From the NCBI GenBank assembly GCA_023404095.1, contig JAEYDD010000031.1, positions 1-45,620 on the forward strand: a stretch of DNA of 45,620 nucleotides. Direction: 5' to 3'. This DNA comes from Pseudomonadota bacterium (GTDB taxonomy: Bacteria; Pseudomonadota; Alphaproteobacteria; Rhizobiales; Rhizobiaceae). Position numbers and translations under genes: made by a program. Position 1 is the stretch's first letter; each line of letters opens with the position of its first letter. Below the pieces are notes generated by a model that saw only the letters and a program-made list of their open reading frames with translations, searched no databases and was not told the DNA's origin. Below, in pieces: positions 6,258-15,925 of the stretch.

Positions 6258-8357
6258 TTACTTTTGCAGTACTTTCAAATTTAACAATTGCCCACTAAAA
6301 TTTCCAGTAAAAGCTAATGGAAAAACAAGAGTGGACTGGTAGTACACCACCTCCTCGCCAATTTTATAAAGTATCTTTTTATCCAAAGTCTGATGTAGTT
6401 TTCCATCAATGTATAAACTTGTAGAGGTATGGTCACCTTTAATCACAATTTGTACCCGTTGACCGATAGGAAACATATAATCAAACTCATTTAAATAACC
6501 ATCTGACCAGAATGCCAATTTTCCAGACTTTGGGCTACTCTGATACAAAATGGCATTGGAAGATTTAAAAAGCACACTGCCCTTATCTGCGGATTTTGCA
6601 GTGAAATCAAAAGCCACTTCATAATCATACCCTACTTCTTCTATCAAAAGCTTTTGATTCCTTTTCAACTTCGAGACTTGAAGCACTTTCCCATCCATCG
6701 TTTTTACCTTTGCTCCAATATTCACTCCCGGAGCTTCCGACAAAGCACGACGGCAAGAATCAAACCGTGCGAAAGACAAATCATCCACAGCACCGGTCCA
6801 CATTTTCAAGCTTAATGTCTGCATAGCAGGATACGCACGATGATGAATGTCCTTGAAAGTAATCCCATTTCCAATGTAATCATTCCATACGGCAAACATT
6901 CCCCCTTTCACACGCCTATCATTCCGACTAAATATTCTATCATCAAACATATAGGGTTCCCAGTTATTAAAAATCCACTCTATATTCAGGTAATCGTGGT
7001 AATAGAGTGCCGTCAATGGTATTATGTACAATTGGCTACATGCCACATTCACCAATCCAAATCCCAATTCGGCCATTTCAAAGGGATCGGCATAACCATT
7101 GTACCAAATGTCCAATAGTACCTCGTCAGACTTCACAGGAAGATCTCCTCTGGCATGCGTCAATGCACCCCATGCCACCGCTTTCTTCCCAAAACCCTCC
7201 ACATATTTAATGTAATAATCAGTAAAAAAGCGAAACTTTTCAACAACATTAGGATCCGAATTATCGTATTCATCTGTACCAATATGCACTTCTTTACCCC
7301 TAAACACCGGATTTTCTCCACCTAAATACTCTGCAAACAAGCTGTCCAAGAACAAATAAGTCTCCGGATTAAACAAATCCAGGTGATCCTCTCCGTACTC
7401 CTTACTAGCAATTTCCGGCTTATAGCGCGTAAAGGCCAATGAATGCGCAGGCACATCTATTTCCGGCAAGACAGTCACTCCATACTGCTCGGCTAACATC
7501 TGAAGTTCAACAAATTCTTTTTTTGAATAATGAGCCCCCTCCGTGGCCAATCCCGGAAACACGGTACTTTCTAATCGGAAAGCTGCGGGTGTTTGCGACC
7601 AGTCATTGCCATAGAACTTTTTAAAGCCGTTGTCATTCAAATGAATCTGGAAACAATTCATTTTATAATAGGACATTATCTTCACATAATCCCTCAAAAA
7701 GCCAATGGGGACAAATTTACGTCCTACATCCAACATAAATCCACGCTTAGGATAATTGGGCCAATCTACAGCCACTCCCTGCGGCACCGCCCCATCATAC
7801 TGTTCCATCATTTGAAGAATGGTCCGAGTTCCCCAAAACACTGCCTGCGTCGTTGCACCCGTCAACACCATCCGATCAGACACATCCAAATAATACTTCT
7901 CCCGATTCTCTTCTGTTTCTTTTCCAGCCAAAGTCAAAAAAATATCTCCCGAGCAGGCAGAAACGCCTTCCGCCACCTTATATTTCCTGCCAAACATCAC
8001 TGCTAAATCTTCGGCAAATGTGTTTGCCACCGGATTGAGTTCTGCTGCATAGCGGGGGTCCAACACCAACCGACACGATGAGCGCCAATAGCCATCCCCG
8101 CCTTTCCACTCCTGTAATGCCGGTATCACAAATGGCCTAGAATTTTCTGCCTTTAGCCCTGGCACAAATAGTATGCAAGACACTGCTCCCAATAACACAC
8201 CTGCCTTAAACACCTGCAACACTTTACCAAAGAGAAACTGCCCCAAAAACAAAATAGTCATTTTCACATCACGAAATATCCACCTCATGTAGTTTGGTCC
8301 AAAAACATCAATCCAAGCATTATGCTTGGTAATCCATCTATCCAAAGCAAATTCCAT
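6258..8357 (-). CDS. GH20 beta-N-acetylhexosaminidase
   Basis: This exo-enzyme releases GlcNAc/GalNAc from non-reducing ends by substrate-assisted catalysis. A GH20b-type N-terminal domain covers about 75-200. The (beta/alpha)8 catalytic domain follows, with RGFMLDVGRKF (205-215), LPEIDVPAHS (297-306) and the catalytic pair D362-E363 in HIGTDEYD. Residues from about 560 to the end look like a LamG/concanavalin-type beta-sandwich. The first ATG gives a 32-residue charged extension before the hydrophobic segment TILFLGQFLFG...; the ATG at 8261 would give a more normal exported protein, so that is a likely true start. It is the last intact gene of the PUL. The GIGTDE-type motif variant and the accessory domain suggest a specialised rather than housekeeping hexosaminidase. 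Confidence 0.92.
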   Translation of the reverse strand: MEFALDRWITKHNAWIDVFGPNYMRWIFRDVKMTILFLGQFLFGKVLQVFKAGVLLGAVSCILFVPGLKAENSRPFVIPALQEWKGGDGYWRSSCRLVLDPRYAAELNPVANTFAEDLAVMFGRKYKVAEGVSACSGDIFLTLAGKETEENREKYYLDVSDRMVLTGATTQAVFWGTRTILQMMEQYDGAVPQGVAVDWPNYPKRGFMLDVGRKFVPIGFLRDYVKIMSYYKMNCFQIHLNDNGFKKFYGNDWSQTPAAFRLESTVFPGLATEGAHYSKKEFVELQMLAEQYGVTVLPEIDVPAHSLAFTRYKPEIASKEYGEDHLDLFNPETYLFLDSLFAEYLGGENPVFRGKEVHIGTDEYDNSDPNVVEKFRFFTDYYIKYVEGFGKKAVAWGALTHARGDLPVKSDEVLLDIWYNGYADPFEMAELGFGLVNVACSQLYIIPLTALYYHDYLNIEWIFNNWEPYMFDDRIFSRNDRRVKGGMFAVWNDYIGNGITFKDIHHRAYPAMQTLSLKMWTGAVDDLSFARFDSCRRALSEAPGVNIGAKVKTMDGKVLQVSKLKRNQKLLIEEVGYDYEVAFDFTAKSADKGSVLFKSSNAILYQSSPKSGKLAFWSDGYLNEFDYMFPIGQRVQIVIKGDHTSTSLYIDGKLHQTLDKKILYKIGEEVVYYQSTLVFPLAFTGNFSGQLLNLKVLQK

Positions 8358-8380
8358 ACTATTTATTTTAAAGTTTCAGT

Positions 8381-8680
8381 TCACTCTACAAGAGTGATTT
8401 TTTTTACAAAAGTAACTCCATGATAAGGGACTTGTGTCCAAAATCCCCCTTTATACTCCCCTAAATCCTTTTGATGCCACAAATCACGAACAGAGACTTT
8501 TTCTGTATTTCCAAGGCTGCACCATAGACTATTAATCTGTGGAACCTCAGGTGCTTTGGGGGTTAGGATATATTTCTCCTTTGCCATCGATTTTGACCAA
8601 GAAGGAATTGGTACAATTTCCCCGCGGCCTACACAAGCAAGAAACAGCCACACCGTTAATAAACACAAACTCACTCTCAT
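8381..8680 (-). pseudogene. GH27 alpha-galactosidase remnant, in-frame internal deletion
   Basis: The 99-residue frame joins two ends of a normally 600-plus-residue enzyme. It starts with a good signal peptide (MRVSLCLLTVWLFLACVG), then EKYILTPKAPEVPQINS, which resembles the linker preceding the Ig-like domain of multidomain Bacteroidota alpha-galactosidases. It jumps directly to SLGNTEKVSVRDLWHQKDLG...VPYHGV, the C-terminal beta-domain ending of GH27 enzymes (VRDLW..KDLG and HGV signatures). The whole catalytic barrel is missing, so no glycosidase activity is possible. The frame is preserved across the junction and both neighbours are close (23 and 12 bp), so it may be kept only to preserve transcription or coupling. 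The family assignment is from memory of the conserved ends. Confidence 0.65.
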
Positions 8681-8692
8681 CTCAACTGGTCT

Positions 8693-10252
8693 TTATTTTA
8701 TCACCGGATTAACAAACAACTCATCCATATACACTTGTTGCGAAGCTTCGAAAGCCACCTTCATATAACGGATGCTTTCATCCAATTGATCAAATAACAA
8801 GTTTTCAATCCATGCATCATGCCGATTGTTCGGGAAATGGGGAGTATCCTTGATAGAAGCTAATCTATATTCTTTTCCATCCAACGAAGTGAACAGATAA
8901 ACTTTCAGCGGCATACCTATTCCATCTAAATTATAGTCCAGCATACGAAGCATGACTTTCCGTAGTCTGGTCTTTTTCTGCAAATCTACCACAAGCTCAT
9001 GATAACCTTTCTCGAATTTCACCCAACGGGCATCTTTACTGTCTTCCTCGGCAACCCTGCCATCAAGCAATGCCTTCAAATCCGCTTTTCCCAACACCAT
9101 GTCAATGGTAGCCCCGTTAGCCAATCTCTCCATAAAGGCAGCTTCGGCCAATTGCCAGCAGCCAATCCGCCTTTTCCAGGCCATATAGTCATTGTATACT
9201 TTATGTGACCACACCGGTTGCCCCAACTGATAAGTTGACGTGGGGCTTTCTATGATTCCACAAACCATAAATGAGATAATCCTGTCAACCCCTGCCACAG
9301 AAGCAGCCACTTGTTGAGATAAAAGACGCGGATAAGCGGCAGGAATCAAGGCCGAAGAACGGTCGTTGGTTCCCTGTTCCCAAGTGAAAGTCTCACAATT
9401 GGCCCACATCTCAATATTCAGACGGTTGTGGATGTCTCTCAACCGTTTCCAAGTCTTCTTTAAGCGAGGCAACATGAATTTATCGCGTACACAGCCCACT
9501 TCGTCCTGATAGGCTATGATGTCGACTTTCAGCTTTGCCAATTGTTTCTCATACTCCGGATTATCAAAATCAGACAGTCCGATACCATAAGGAGAAATCA
9601 GTGTCTTCTTATCCGGAGTCAATGCTCTTGCCTTTTTGGTCAATGCATTAACCGATTGTACAGCATGTTCTGCAAAAATGGGGCAAAGACAATCCTCTAC
9701 CGGCAAATACCAGCCATAAAAGGCTTTATGATTTTTATAAAAGACGGCCAGTTCCTCCATAATTTGCAATTGGCGTTGTTTGATAGCAGGATCCTGCAAA
9801 TTATCATCCTGGTCTTTTGCCCATCCAGTACTCATAAAAACCTTCATGTCATATCGGGCAGCCTCATCAAGAATGGCTTCCACAGGACTCTGTTTATCTT
9901 TATCATACCACCAGGGCATTAATTGAGAGGGATAATAAGCCTTACCCTCATTGGCAACTTCCATGAATACCAGATATTCAATGCCCATAGCTGACAGTTC
10001 CCGCACTTTAGCTTTCCATAATTCCGGATCCGTATTATCAAAACTCTGCGGATTGGTATATCTATTACGTACATCCTTATATGCCAGATTTATCCAAGTA
10101 CCAGTAATGGGCTTCACCCTCAAAACAGATTCCTTCACCTTCTGTTTTCTCTGTCGGCCAGGAACATCATTGCCAGCAAAAACTACTGCCGACGGCAGTA
10201 CGGCTGATATCATCAGTACCCCCAATAGGATTGGCAGAAAAATCCTCTTCAT
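8693..10252 (-). CDS. DUF4434 glycosidase-like protein with C-terminal discoidin-like domain
   Basis: This is one of five DUF4434 proteins in the locus. A signal peptide (MKRIFLPILLGVLMISAVL) is followed by a TIM-barrel-like domain starting at PITGTWINLAY. The two glutamates shared by all five paralogues are in GWYLPVED and WANCETF (E189 and E290 counting from the ATG at 10261; subtract three for this start). AYQDEVG lies between them. Residues from about 400 to the end resemble an F5/8 (discoidin, CBM32-like) domain, seen in LRKVMLRMLDYN and RYMKVAFEA. It is exported, most likely periplasmic. The function is unproven; glycoside hydrolase activity is inferred from the conserved acidic pair. 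It sits between the sugar permease and the GH27 remnant. I chose the second ATG (10252) because it gives the cleaner signal peptide. Confidence 0.82.
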   Translation of the reverse strand: MKRIFLPILLGVLMISAVLPSAVVFAGNDVPGRQRKQKVKESVLRVKPITGTWINLAYKDVRNRYTNPQSFDNTDPELWKAKVRELSAMGIEYLVFMEVANEGKAYYPSQLMPWWYDKDKQSPVEAILDEAARYDMKVFMSTGWAKDQDDNLQDPAIKQRQLQIMEELAVFYKNHKAFYGWYLPVEDCLCPIFAEHAVQSVNALTKKARALTPDKKTLISPYGIGLSDFDNPEYEKQLAKLKVDIIAYQDEVGCVRDKFMLPRLKKTWKRLRDIHNRLNIEMWANCETFTWEQGTNDRSSALIPAAYPRLLSQQVAASVAGVDRIISFMVCGIIESPTSTYQLGQPVWSHKVYNDYMAWKRRIGCWQLAEAAFMERLANGATIDMVLGKADLKALLDGRVAEEDSKDARWVKFEKGYHELVVDLQKKTRLRKVMLRMLDYNLDGIGMPLKVYLFTSLDGKEYRLASIKDTPHFPNNRHDAWIENLLFDQLDESIRYMKVAFEASQQVYMDELFVNPVIK

Positions 10253-10282
10253 AATATACACATTTTTTTAATTAATAAAAGA

Positions 10283-11290
10283 TCAATTGCCACCGGACGT
10301 AATAATTAACGCCAAACCTAAAATAAAGAGAATAAACATCAAGGCAATCAATAGATTAGTAGATTTAGAAGCCCCTTTGAATTCCTTCCAAATAAACACC
10401 CCCCATAATGCGGCAACCATCGTAGCCCCTTGTCCCAACCCATAGGAAATGGCAGCACCGGCTGTTCCGGCAGCAATATAACTGCACGCTGTTCCCAACG
10501 CCCAAATGGCACCCCCCAAAATACCAACCAAATGAGTATTCATATTTCCTTTGAAGTATTGACTGTAAGCCACAGGCACCCCCGTAAAAGGTTTCCTCAT
10601 TAACAAAGAGTTGAATAGAAAGTTACTGATAAAGATACCTATTGCAAACACAAACAAGGCAGAATACGGAGTCATCATACCAACAGCAGGCGATTCCAGA
10701 TTTTCCAAATCCATAGCAGCGGCGACAAAACGATAGAAAAACGCCATCAGAATACCAGCGCAGACAGCGATCAGAACTCCTCTTTTTCGGACAGTCTGAC
10801 CTGATACTTCAGAAACTTTACTGGAAGCAATCCCATTAAAAACAATGGCCAACACAATCAAGAAGACACCCCCAAAAAGAGTGACAGGATCCCCCTTCGG
10901 TACACTAAAGTAATTGACAAATACGCCTAATACCAACGCCAACCCCACCCCTATCGGGAAAGCAACCGACATACCAGCCAACGACATGGAAGCCGACAAC
11001 AATATATTCGAGGCATTGAATATGACGCCACCCAGAAAAGCGCTCCAAAAATTCTCCATACCAACTTGCTGCAAGTCCTGCATAAATCCGCGTCCCCCTT
11101 CTCCAATGCTGCCCAGTGTCAAGCCCCAAACCAAAGAAAAAAGAAGTATACCAATCACATAATCCCAATAGAACAATTCATAGCGCCATGTTTGGGCTGA
11201 CAATTTTTGAGTATTTCCCCATGATCCCCAGCATAACATCGTGACCCAGCACAACGCTACCGCCAATCCGTAACTTTCAACTATAAACAT
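10283..11290 (-). CDS. GRP/ureide-permease-like sugar transporter (ribose permease candidate)
   Basis: This inner-membrane protein has 335 residues and about ten hydrophobic segments. The N-terminus ESYGLAVALCWVTMLCWGSW and the segment GGVIFNASNILLSASMSL are typical of the DMT-superfamily GRP/RhaT/ureide-permease group. Its gene follows the ribokinase gene by 30 bp. In Bacteroides thetaiotaomicron a permease of comparable type (RbsP) works with ribokinases in a ribose-scavenging PUL; by analogy this one likely imports ribose or a nucleoside-derived sugar released in the periplasm. Substrate assignment is inference from the neighbour. Alternatives are rhamnose or another monosaccharide with proton symport. 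Confidence 0.75.
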   Translation of the reverse strand: MFIVESYGLAVALCWVTMLCWGSWGNTQKLSAQTWRYELFYWDYVIGILLFSLVWGLTLGSIGEGGRGFMQDLQQVGMENFWSAFLGGVIFNASNILLSASMSLAGMSVAFPIGVGLALVLGVFVNYFSVPKGDPVTLFGGVFLIVLAIVFNGIASSKVSEVSGQTVRKRGVLIAVCAGILMAFFYRFVAAAMDLENLESPAVGMMTPYSALFVFAIGIFISNFLFNSLLMRKPFTGVPVAYSQYFKGNMNTHLVGILGGAIWALGTACSYIAAGTAGAAISYGLGQGATMVAALWGVFIWKEFKGASKSTNLLIALMFILFILGLALIITSGGN

Positions 11291-11320
11291 AATCGTGATA
11301 TTTAATATTGTTTTTAATGA

Positions 11321-12217
11321 TTACAACTCTTCACGGTAAGGAATAGAAGACTGGGCTCCCATTCTGGTTACAGCTATGGATGAAGCTTTTGAAGCCATCA
11401 CAGCAGCTTGTTTCAAGTCCATGCCCTCTGACAATCCTACGCACAAAGCCCCATTAAACGTATCTCCGGCAGCTGTAGTGTCAACAGGCTCCACTTTGAA
11501 AGCATCTATACGATAAGAAACGCCCTCTTCCCTTATAAGACATCCTTTCGAACCCAAAGTGATAATTACATTCTTTACCCCCATCGCGCAAATCTCTTCC
11601 GCCACTTTCTCAACATCGGCATCATTGGCAATCTTTATGCCCGTAAGCATCTCCGCCTCGATGCGGTTCGGAGTGACCATGTACAGATGCCGGAACAATT
11701 CTTTGGGAAGACTGCGGGCAGGAGCCGGATTCAGCACCACCTTCACTCCTTTCCCGAAAGCCTTTCTGGCAGCATACTCCACTGTTTGAAGCGGAATTTC
11801 CAATTGCATCAAGAGGATATCTCCCTCACACATTTCCTCCAACATTTTATCCACATCTTGTTCGTTCAACAACATGTTGGCACCGGATGCCACTACAATA
11901 CTATTCTCCGCATGATCGTCCACGCTGATCAGAGCTACTCCGGAAGCAGAATCTTCATCGAGAGCAATATATCTTGTATCAATTCCTTCCTTTTTAAAAT
12001 AACCGACAGATTGCCGACCTAATACATCATTCCCCAATTTTGCCATAAATATCAGATTGCCGCCCAATCTCTTTATTGCAACAGCCTGATTTGCTCCTTT
12101 TCCACCCTGGTTCATAAAGAATTCCCCTCCCAGAATCGTCTCACCGGGAGCAGGCAGATGAGAAGTTCTCACCACCATGTCCACATTGGAGCTGCCAATC
12201 ACTATAATTTTTTTCAT
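11321..12217 (-). CDS. rbsK: Ribokinase
   Basis: This PfkB-family sugar kinase converts ribose to ribose 5-phosphate with ATP in the cytoplasm. Length (298 aa) is normal. It has NQGGKGANQAVA (36-47), the ribokinase motif LNPAPAR (162-168) and the PfkB signature DTTAAGDTFNGAL (246-258) with catalytic base D252. The N-terminus IGSSNVDMVVR is classical RbsK. No signal peptide is present. It pairs with the downstream permease, so ribose or a close pentose should be one product of this PUL. Deoxyribose kinase and other PfkB activities cannot be excluded by eye. It probably lies in one transcript with GH2 (33-bp gap). Confidence 0.9.
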   Translation of the reverse strand: MKKIIVIGSSNVDMVVRTSHLPAPGETILGGEFFMNQGGKGANQAVAIKRLGGNLIFMAKLGNDVLGRQSVGYFKKEGIDTRYIALDEDSASGVALISVDDHAENSIVVASGANMLLNEQDVDKMLEEMCEGDILLMQLEIPLQTVEYAARKAFGKGVKVVLNPAPARSLPKELFRHLYMVTPNRIEAEMLTGIKIANDADVEKVAEEICAMGVKNVIITLGSKGCLIREEGVSYRIDAFKVEPVDTTAAGDTFNGALCVGLSEGMDLKQAAVMASKASSIAVTRMGAQSSIPYREEL

Positions 12218-12250
12218 AACACTATATTATAAATAAATTCAATCTATTCA

Positions 12251-15028
12251 TCATCGTGCCCGGAAGAACACAGGAGGTGTATCTCCGGCATCGGATACTG
12301 CCACACGAGCCGTTATTACCTTTTCATCTCCCGGAAAGAGCGTAATAAAATTGTCACTCCAGAATACCGGATTAATCTCCTTACCCCGGACGTCCAGCAA
12401 AGTCAGATGATTGAAATGGGACAAACGATCCGATTCGTTCTTCAAACAAATAGAAAAGACATATTCCCCTTCCTCTTTGGTAACTTCAACCTCCTCCTTC
12501 AATTCCGGTTTCTCCATAGAAGTGAACCAAAAGAAATCCATATGCTGGGAATAGAACCAATATAGGTTCTCGGACAGAAGTTTACCGTATTTATCATGCA
12601 GCTCCAGCTTCACAAAGTAATTATAAGAGTATTTTCCACACCGGGGCACCGTAACAATCTCCTGATAGCAATCGGGAGAAACAGTTATCCGCTGGGAGTC
12701 CTCCCAAGCCACTTCCATGTCATTGTTGATAACTTTAGCCGTCACTTTCACGTCTTGCAGTGTCTGATGGGAGGCATTAATCACAGAAACCCTGAAATCA
12801 TTCGCATTCAACTGTACGTGCACCGGTTCCATAGCTTTTTTTGCAAAATAATAAGAAGCATTGGGAGCCAGATACCAGTCGTATATCTGCCAGCACACAT
12901 CGGGCCAGCAAGAATTAATCTTCCAAATCATCACACCGGAAGTAATATCCCACATCCGGTGATTAGCCGCTTCAAACATAGCGCGATAACCATCGGCACT
13001 CAGAAACTGGGCATTGTCGGCATATTCTTTTGCCGTCTTCGGATCACCGAACATTGTGCGAATGGCATTGTCATAAGAGCGATAGCAATAATTACTTACA
13101 TCCCAAGCACCATGTTCAGCCCAAATGCTATCCAATGGGAAAATAGGGCTGTTTACATTAGCCGTACTCTCCGCGGTAGGAATAAATTTCCGGAGGCTGT
13201 TGTACGTCGGCATGGAAGGCATCCCCAGTTCATTGCGGAACATCTGCAAATGGACCTCACGCACTTTATCAAAGAAGTAGGAAGAAGGCGCCCAATTATA
13301 GTCGGGCGCACCGTCATCCGTCGTACCTGTTGGCAGATCTTCTTTCAGATAAGGAGTCAAGGCGTCTACATCCCAATGAAAACTGGTAGTCGGAAGATAA
13401 ACACGCGTAGTATCGATACTCCTCACTTTCTCCTTGGTCAGCTTGTACAAGCTTTCATTCATCAAGACCTCATTGGCTCCTATCCATGAAATAATAGAAG
13501 GGTGATTGCGATAGCGGAGCATCATATCTTCCACTCCTGCCACCGCCAGACCATGATCCAGAGGATTGTCAGCAGTTTCAGTTCCGGGAGTCATACGGAA
13601 ACATTGATAGAAAACATGCCACCACATCAGGCCATATTTGTCAAAACTTTCAAACCAGGTTTCAGAAGGAGACGGCATATCTTCACTGCCAATCAGGTTG
13701 ATGTTCGCCTCTGCCATCAAGCGGGCTTCATCATAGATACGTTTTTCAGATTCCTCCAACAAGATGTCCGGCTGTATCCAACCGCCCTTACAGAATATCC
13801 GCTTGCCATTCACATAATATACACGACCACATTCATCTCCCACCCGGTTCAGTCCACTTGCCACCTCACGGATTCCGAAATCAAACTCTTTGGTATCGGA
13901 CACTTTTCCACCGATGCTAAAAGACAGTTTCATGTGATGCAAGTATTGCTCGCCATACCCATTCGGATACCACAAATACGGGTTTTCTATCAGCAAGGAA
14001 GGAAAGTCCTCAGGGGTCAGTTCCACTACTTTTCTCTCACCGGCACGCAGGGCTACTTTCTTCGTCAGCTTGATTGGCTTGAGGTATCCCTCCATATGCT
14101 TGGTATAAGTGGGAAATTTGACTTCGTTGAGTAATGTAATCCAAGCATTCACCTTTCCCTCGACAAGCTTTGCAGAAGTATTCCTCACTTCAAGTTTAAT
14201 ATTGACCTTTGCAAGCCCAGTGTCAACCTTCATAGGCATGGTAGTGGACTTTGGTAAAGTAGTGATAACAAAAGGATTTTCAATCAACACCTCGTCCGTG
14301 GCTTCCACTATCACTTTCTGGTAGATACCCATATTCCGGTCGCGAACCACGGGAGCACAATCCCAGCCACCGGATATCTTCAATGTCTCATCCTTAAAGA
14401 TATCGTAGGAATGTCCGCGTACAGGACCGAATACTTTCAACTGGGTGCCGGGAGTCGGGACGCCCGGATGATCCACCTGATAAATTTTTATCGCAATGCA
14501 ATTGTTGGCTCCGGCACGGGCATATCCGGTTATATCAAGTTTAAAGCGACGAAACATACCCACAATATCTTTTTTATCAGCAACCTGACGACCATTTACC
14601 CAGACATCTGCCCGGTAGTTGATGCCGTTCAAGGTCAGCCATACCTTCTTGCCTTTATATGATTTGGGAAGAACGACTTCCGTACGATACCAGTATGGAT
14701 CTTGCCAAGGATTACGGCCACTTTTCAGGTAGTTGTATTTAGATAGATCCATCCGGGCATTAAATTCATCCGACACATCCGGAATCAGGTAATTATTCAG
14801 GCCGATTCTCGGATCAGGATATACGTTTTCCTTCACCAAAGCGTTCAACACGGTAGTGGGCACAGTGGCCTGATACCATCCGGCAGTGGGATAAGACAAT
14901 TGCGAAACCTCAGCAGCTCCGGCGTTTAGCTCGGAAGAATTGATAATCTTCCAGTTCTCCAGTTCAAGAGATTGGGCATTGACAAACAACATGTTACATA
15001 TCAACAGTATAAAAAAGAGTTTTCTCAT
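12251..15028 (-). CDS. GH2 enzyme of the exo-glucosaminidase / endo-beta-mannosidase group
   Basis: This is a 925-residue exported enzyme (signal MRKLFFILLICNMLFVNAQ). The N-terminal jelly roll contains WYQATVPTTVL and DVWVNGRQVADK...GMFRRF, a pattern seen in the GH2 subgroup with CsxA-type exo-beta-D-glucosaminidases and plant mannosylglycoprotein endo-beta-mannosidase, not LacZ. Ig-like and TIM-barrel domains follow: acid/base E520 in SWIGANEV and nucleophile E600 in MFRNELGMPS. C-terminal beta-domains run to residue 925. With GH20 and the amino-sugar genes around it, a beta-mannosyl or glucosaminyl linkage in a HexNAc-containing glycan is a sensible target. The exact specificity cannot be read from the sequence. 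It lies 9 bp after the ROK kinase gene. Confidence 0.88.
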   Translation of the reverse strand: MRKLFFILLICNMLFVNAQSLELENWKIINSSELNAGAAEVSQLSYPTAGWYQATVPTTVLNALVKENVYPDPRIGLNNYLIPDVSDEFNARMDLSKYNYLKSGRNPWQDPYWYRTEVVLPKSYKGKKVWLTLNGINYRADVWVNGRQVADKKDIVGMFRRFKLDITGYARAGANNCIAIKIYQVDHPGVPTPGTQLKVFGPVRGHSYDIFKDETLKISGGWDCAPVVRDRNMGIYQKVIVEATDEVLIENPFVITTLPKSTTMPMKVDTGLAKVNIKLEVRNTSAKLVEGKVNAWITLLNEVKFPTYTKHMEGYLKPIKLTKKVALRAGERKVVELTPEDFPSLLIENPYLWYPNGYGEQYLHHMKLSFSIGGKVSDTKEFDFGIREVASGLNRVGDECGRVYYVNGKRIFCKGGWIQPDILLEESEKRIYDEARLMAEANINLIGSEDMPSPSETWFESFDKYGLMWWHVFYQCFRMTPGTETADNPLDHGLAVAGVEDMMLRYRNHPSIISWIGANEVLMNESLYKLTKEKVRSIDTTRVYLPTTSFHWDVDALTPYLKEDLPTGTTDDGAPDYNWAPSSYFFDKVREVHLQMFRNELGMPSMPTYNSLRKFIPTAESTANVNSPIFPLDSIWAEHGAWDVSNYCYRSYDNAIRTMFGDPKTAKEYADNAQFLSADGYRAMFEAANHRMWDITSGVMIWKINSCWPDVCWQIYDWYLAPNASYYFAKKAMEPVHVQLNANDFRVSVINASHQTLQDVKVTAKVINNDMEVAWEDSQRITVSPDCYQEIVTVPRCGKYSYNYFVKLELHDKYGKLLSENLYWFYSQHMDFFWFTSMEKPELKEEVEVTKEEGEYVFSICLKNESDRLSHFNHLTLLDVRGKEINPVFWSDNFITLFPGDEKVITARVAVSDAGDTPPVFFRAR

Positions 15029-15037
15029 AGTTTCTTG

Positions 15038-15925
15038 TTATTTTAATATTAATGCAGCCGCACCAATAAATCCGGCATTGTCTCCCAAGGCTGCAGGCAG
15101 CAAAGTAGTATGCCGGGCTGCTGAACGACAAATGAATTTACGAAATAGCCACTCTGCCTTGTCCCAGTATAAATCGGAAGATTTCAGAACAGATCCGCCT
15201 ATGATGACAATTTCGGGATCGGTAATATTCACTGTCCATGACAAAGCATGAGCTAATGCCTGGGCAAAAGCATCCCATACCTGCAAAGCCATTTTATCAC
15301 CGGACCGTGCCAGTTCGGCTATACGATAAGCCGGCAACTCCTCCTTTGTATATTCTTTATAAAGACGGGTGACGGCATTGCCGGATACATAATCTTCCAA
15401 TATCCCTTCTTTATAAGGTGAAGTCCATACTTCTCCAGCACAACCGGAATGCCCACGCCATACTTTTCCTCCATTAATCCAAGCACATCCTATCCCCGTT
15501 CCTAAAGTGAAACCCAGGACTGAACCGGCATTCCGACCCGCTCCCCATAATGCCTCTGCATAAATCAGCGCATTGGCATCATTATCAAGGATCACCCGCA
15601 ACGGAAATGCTTGTTCAACGGTGTCTTTCAACGGAAAATAGTTCAAAGTGGGAAGATTCTCAACATCCAGCAGTATACCTTTACCTATATCGAGAGGTCC
15701 GGTACACCCGATACCAATGCCCTGAATATCGTAATCCGCAGCATCAGCCAGAATATTTTTCAACAGAGAAAACAAATTGGCAATAATTACTTCGCCGGGT
15801 TCTTTCGGATTAGTTGCAATAGTACGGGGAGAAGCATAAACCAATCCCTCTCCGCCAACAATACCCGCACTGATCTTTGTGCCTCCGATATCGACTCCTA
15901 TGGCTACCTTTCTTCGTCCCATCAT
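15038..15925 (-). CDS. ROK-family sugar kinase
   Basis: This 295-residue cytoplasmic kinase probably phosphorylates a hexose or N-acetylhexosamine. It has the phosphate-binding loop GVDIGGTKISAG near the N-terminus, the catalytic DNDANAL motif and the C-terminal EIVIIGGSV. There is no DNA-binding domain, unlike the regulator at 38.2 kb. The usual ROK zinc motif CxCGxxGC is absent: after GHSGCAGE the sequence is VWTSPYKEGILEDYVSG. This loss is seen in some ROK kinases and may alter substrate choice. The start codon overlaps the SIS gene's stop (TAATG), so the two are likely made together and act in sequence on the same sugar. Confidence 0.88.
   Translation of the reverse strand: MMGRRKVAIGVDIGGTKISAGIVGGEGLVYASPRTIATNPKEPGEVIIANLFSLLKNILADAADYDIQGIGIGCTGPLDIGKGILLDVENLPTLNYFPLKDTVEQAFPLRVILDNDANALIYAEALWGAGRNAGSVLGFTLGTGIGCAWINGGKVWRGHSGCAGEVWTSPYKEGILEDYVSGNAVTRLYKEYTKEELPAYRIAELARSGDKMALQVWDAFAQALAHALSWTVNITDPEIVIIGGSVLKSSDLYWDKAEWLFRKFICRSAARHTTLLPAALGDNAGFIGAAALILK

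Noticed and set aside
12596..13489. Long plus-strand reading frame (297 codons)
   Set aside because: It lies wholly antisense to the well-supported GH2 gene and shows no domain; it is a codon-bias shadow.
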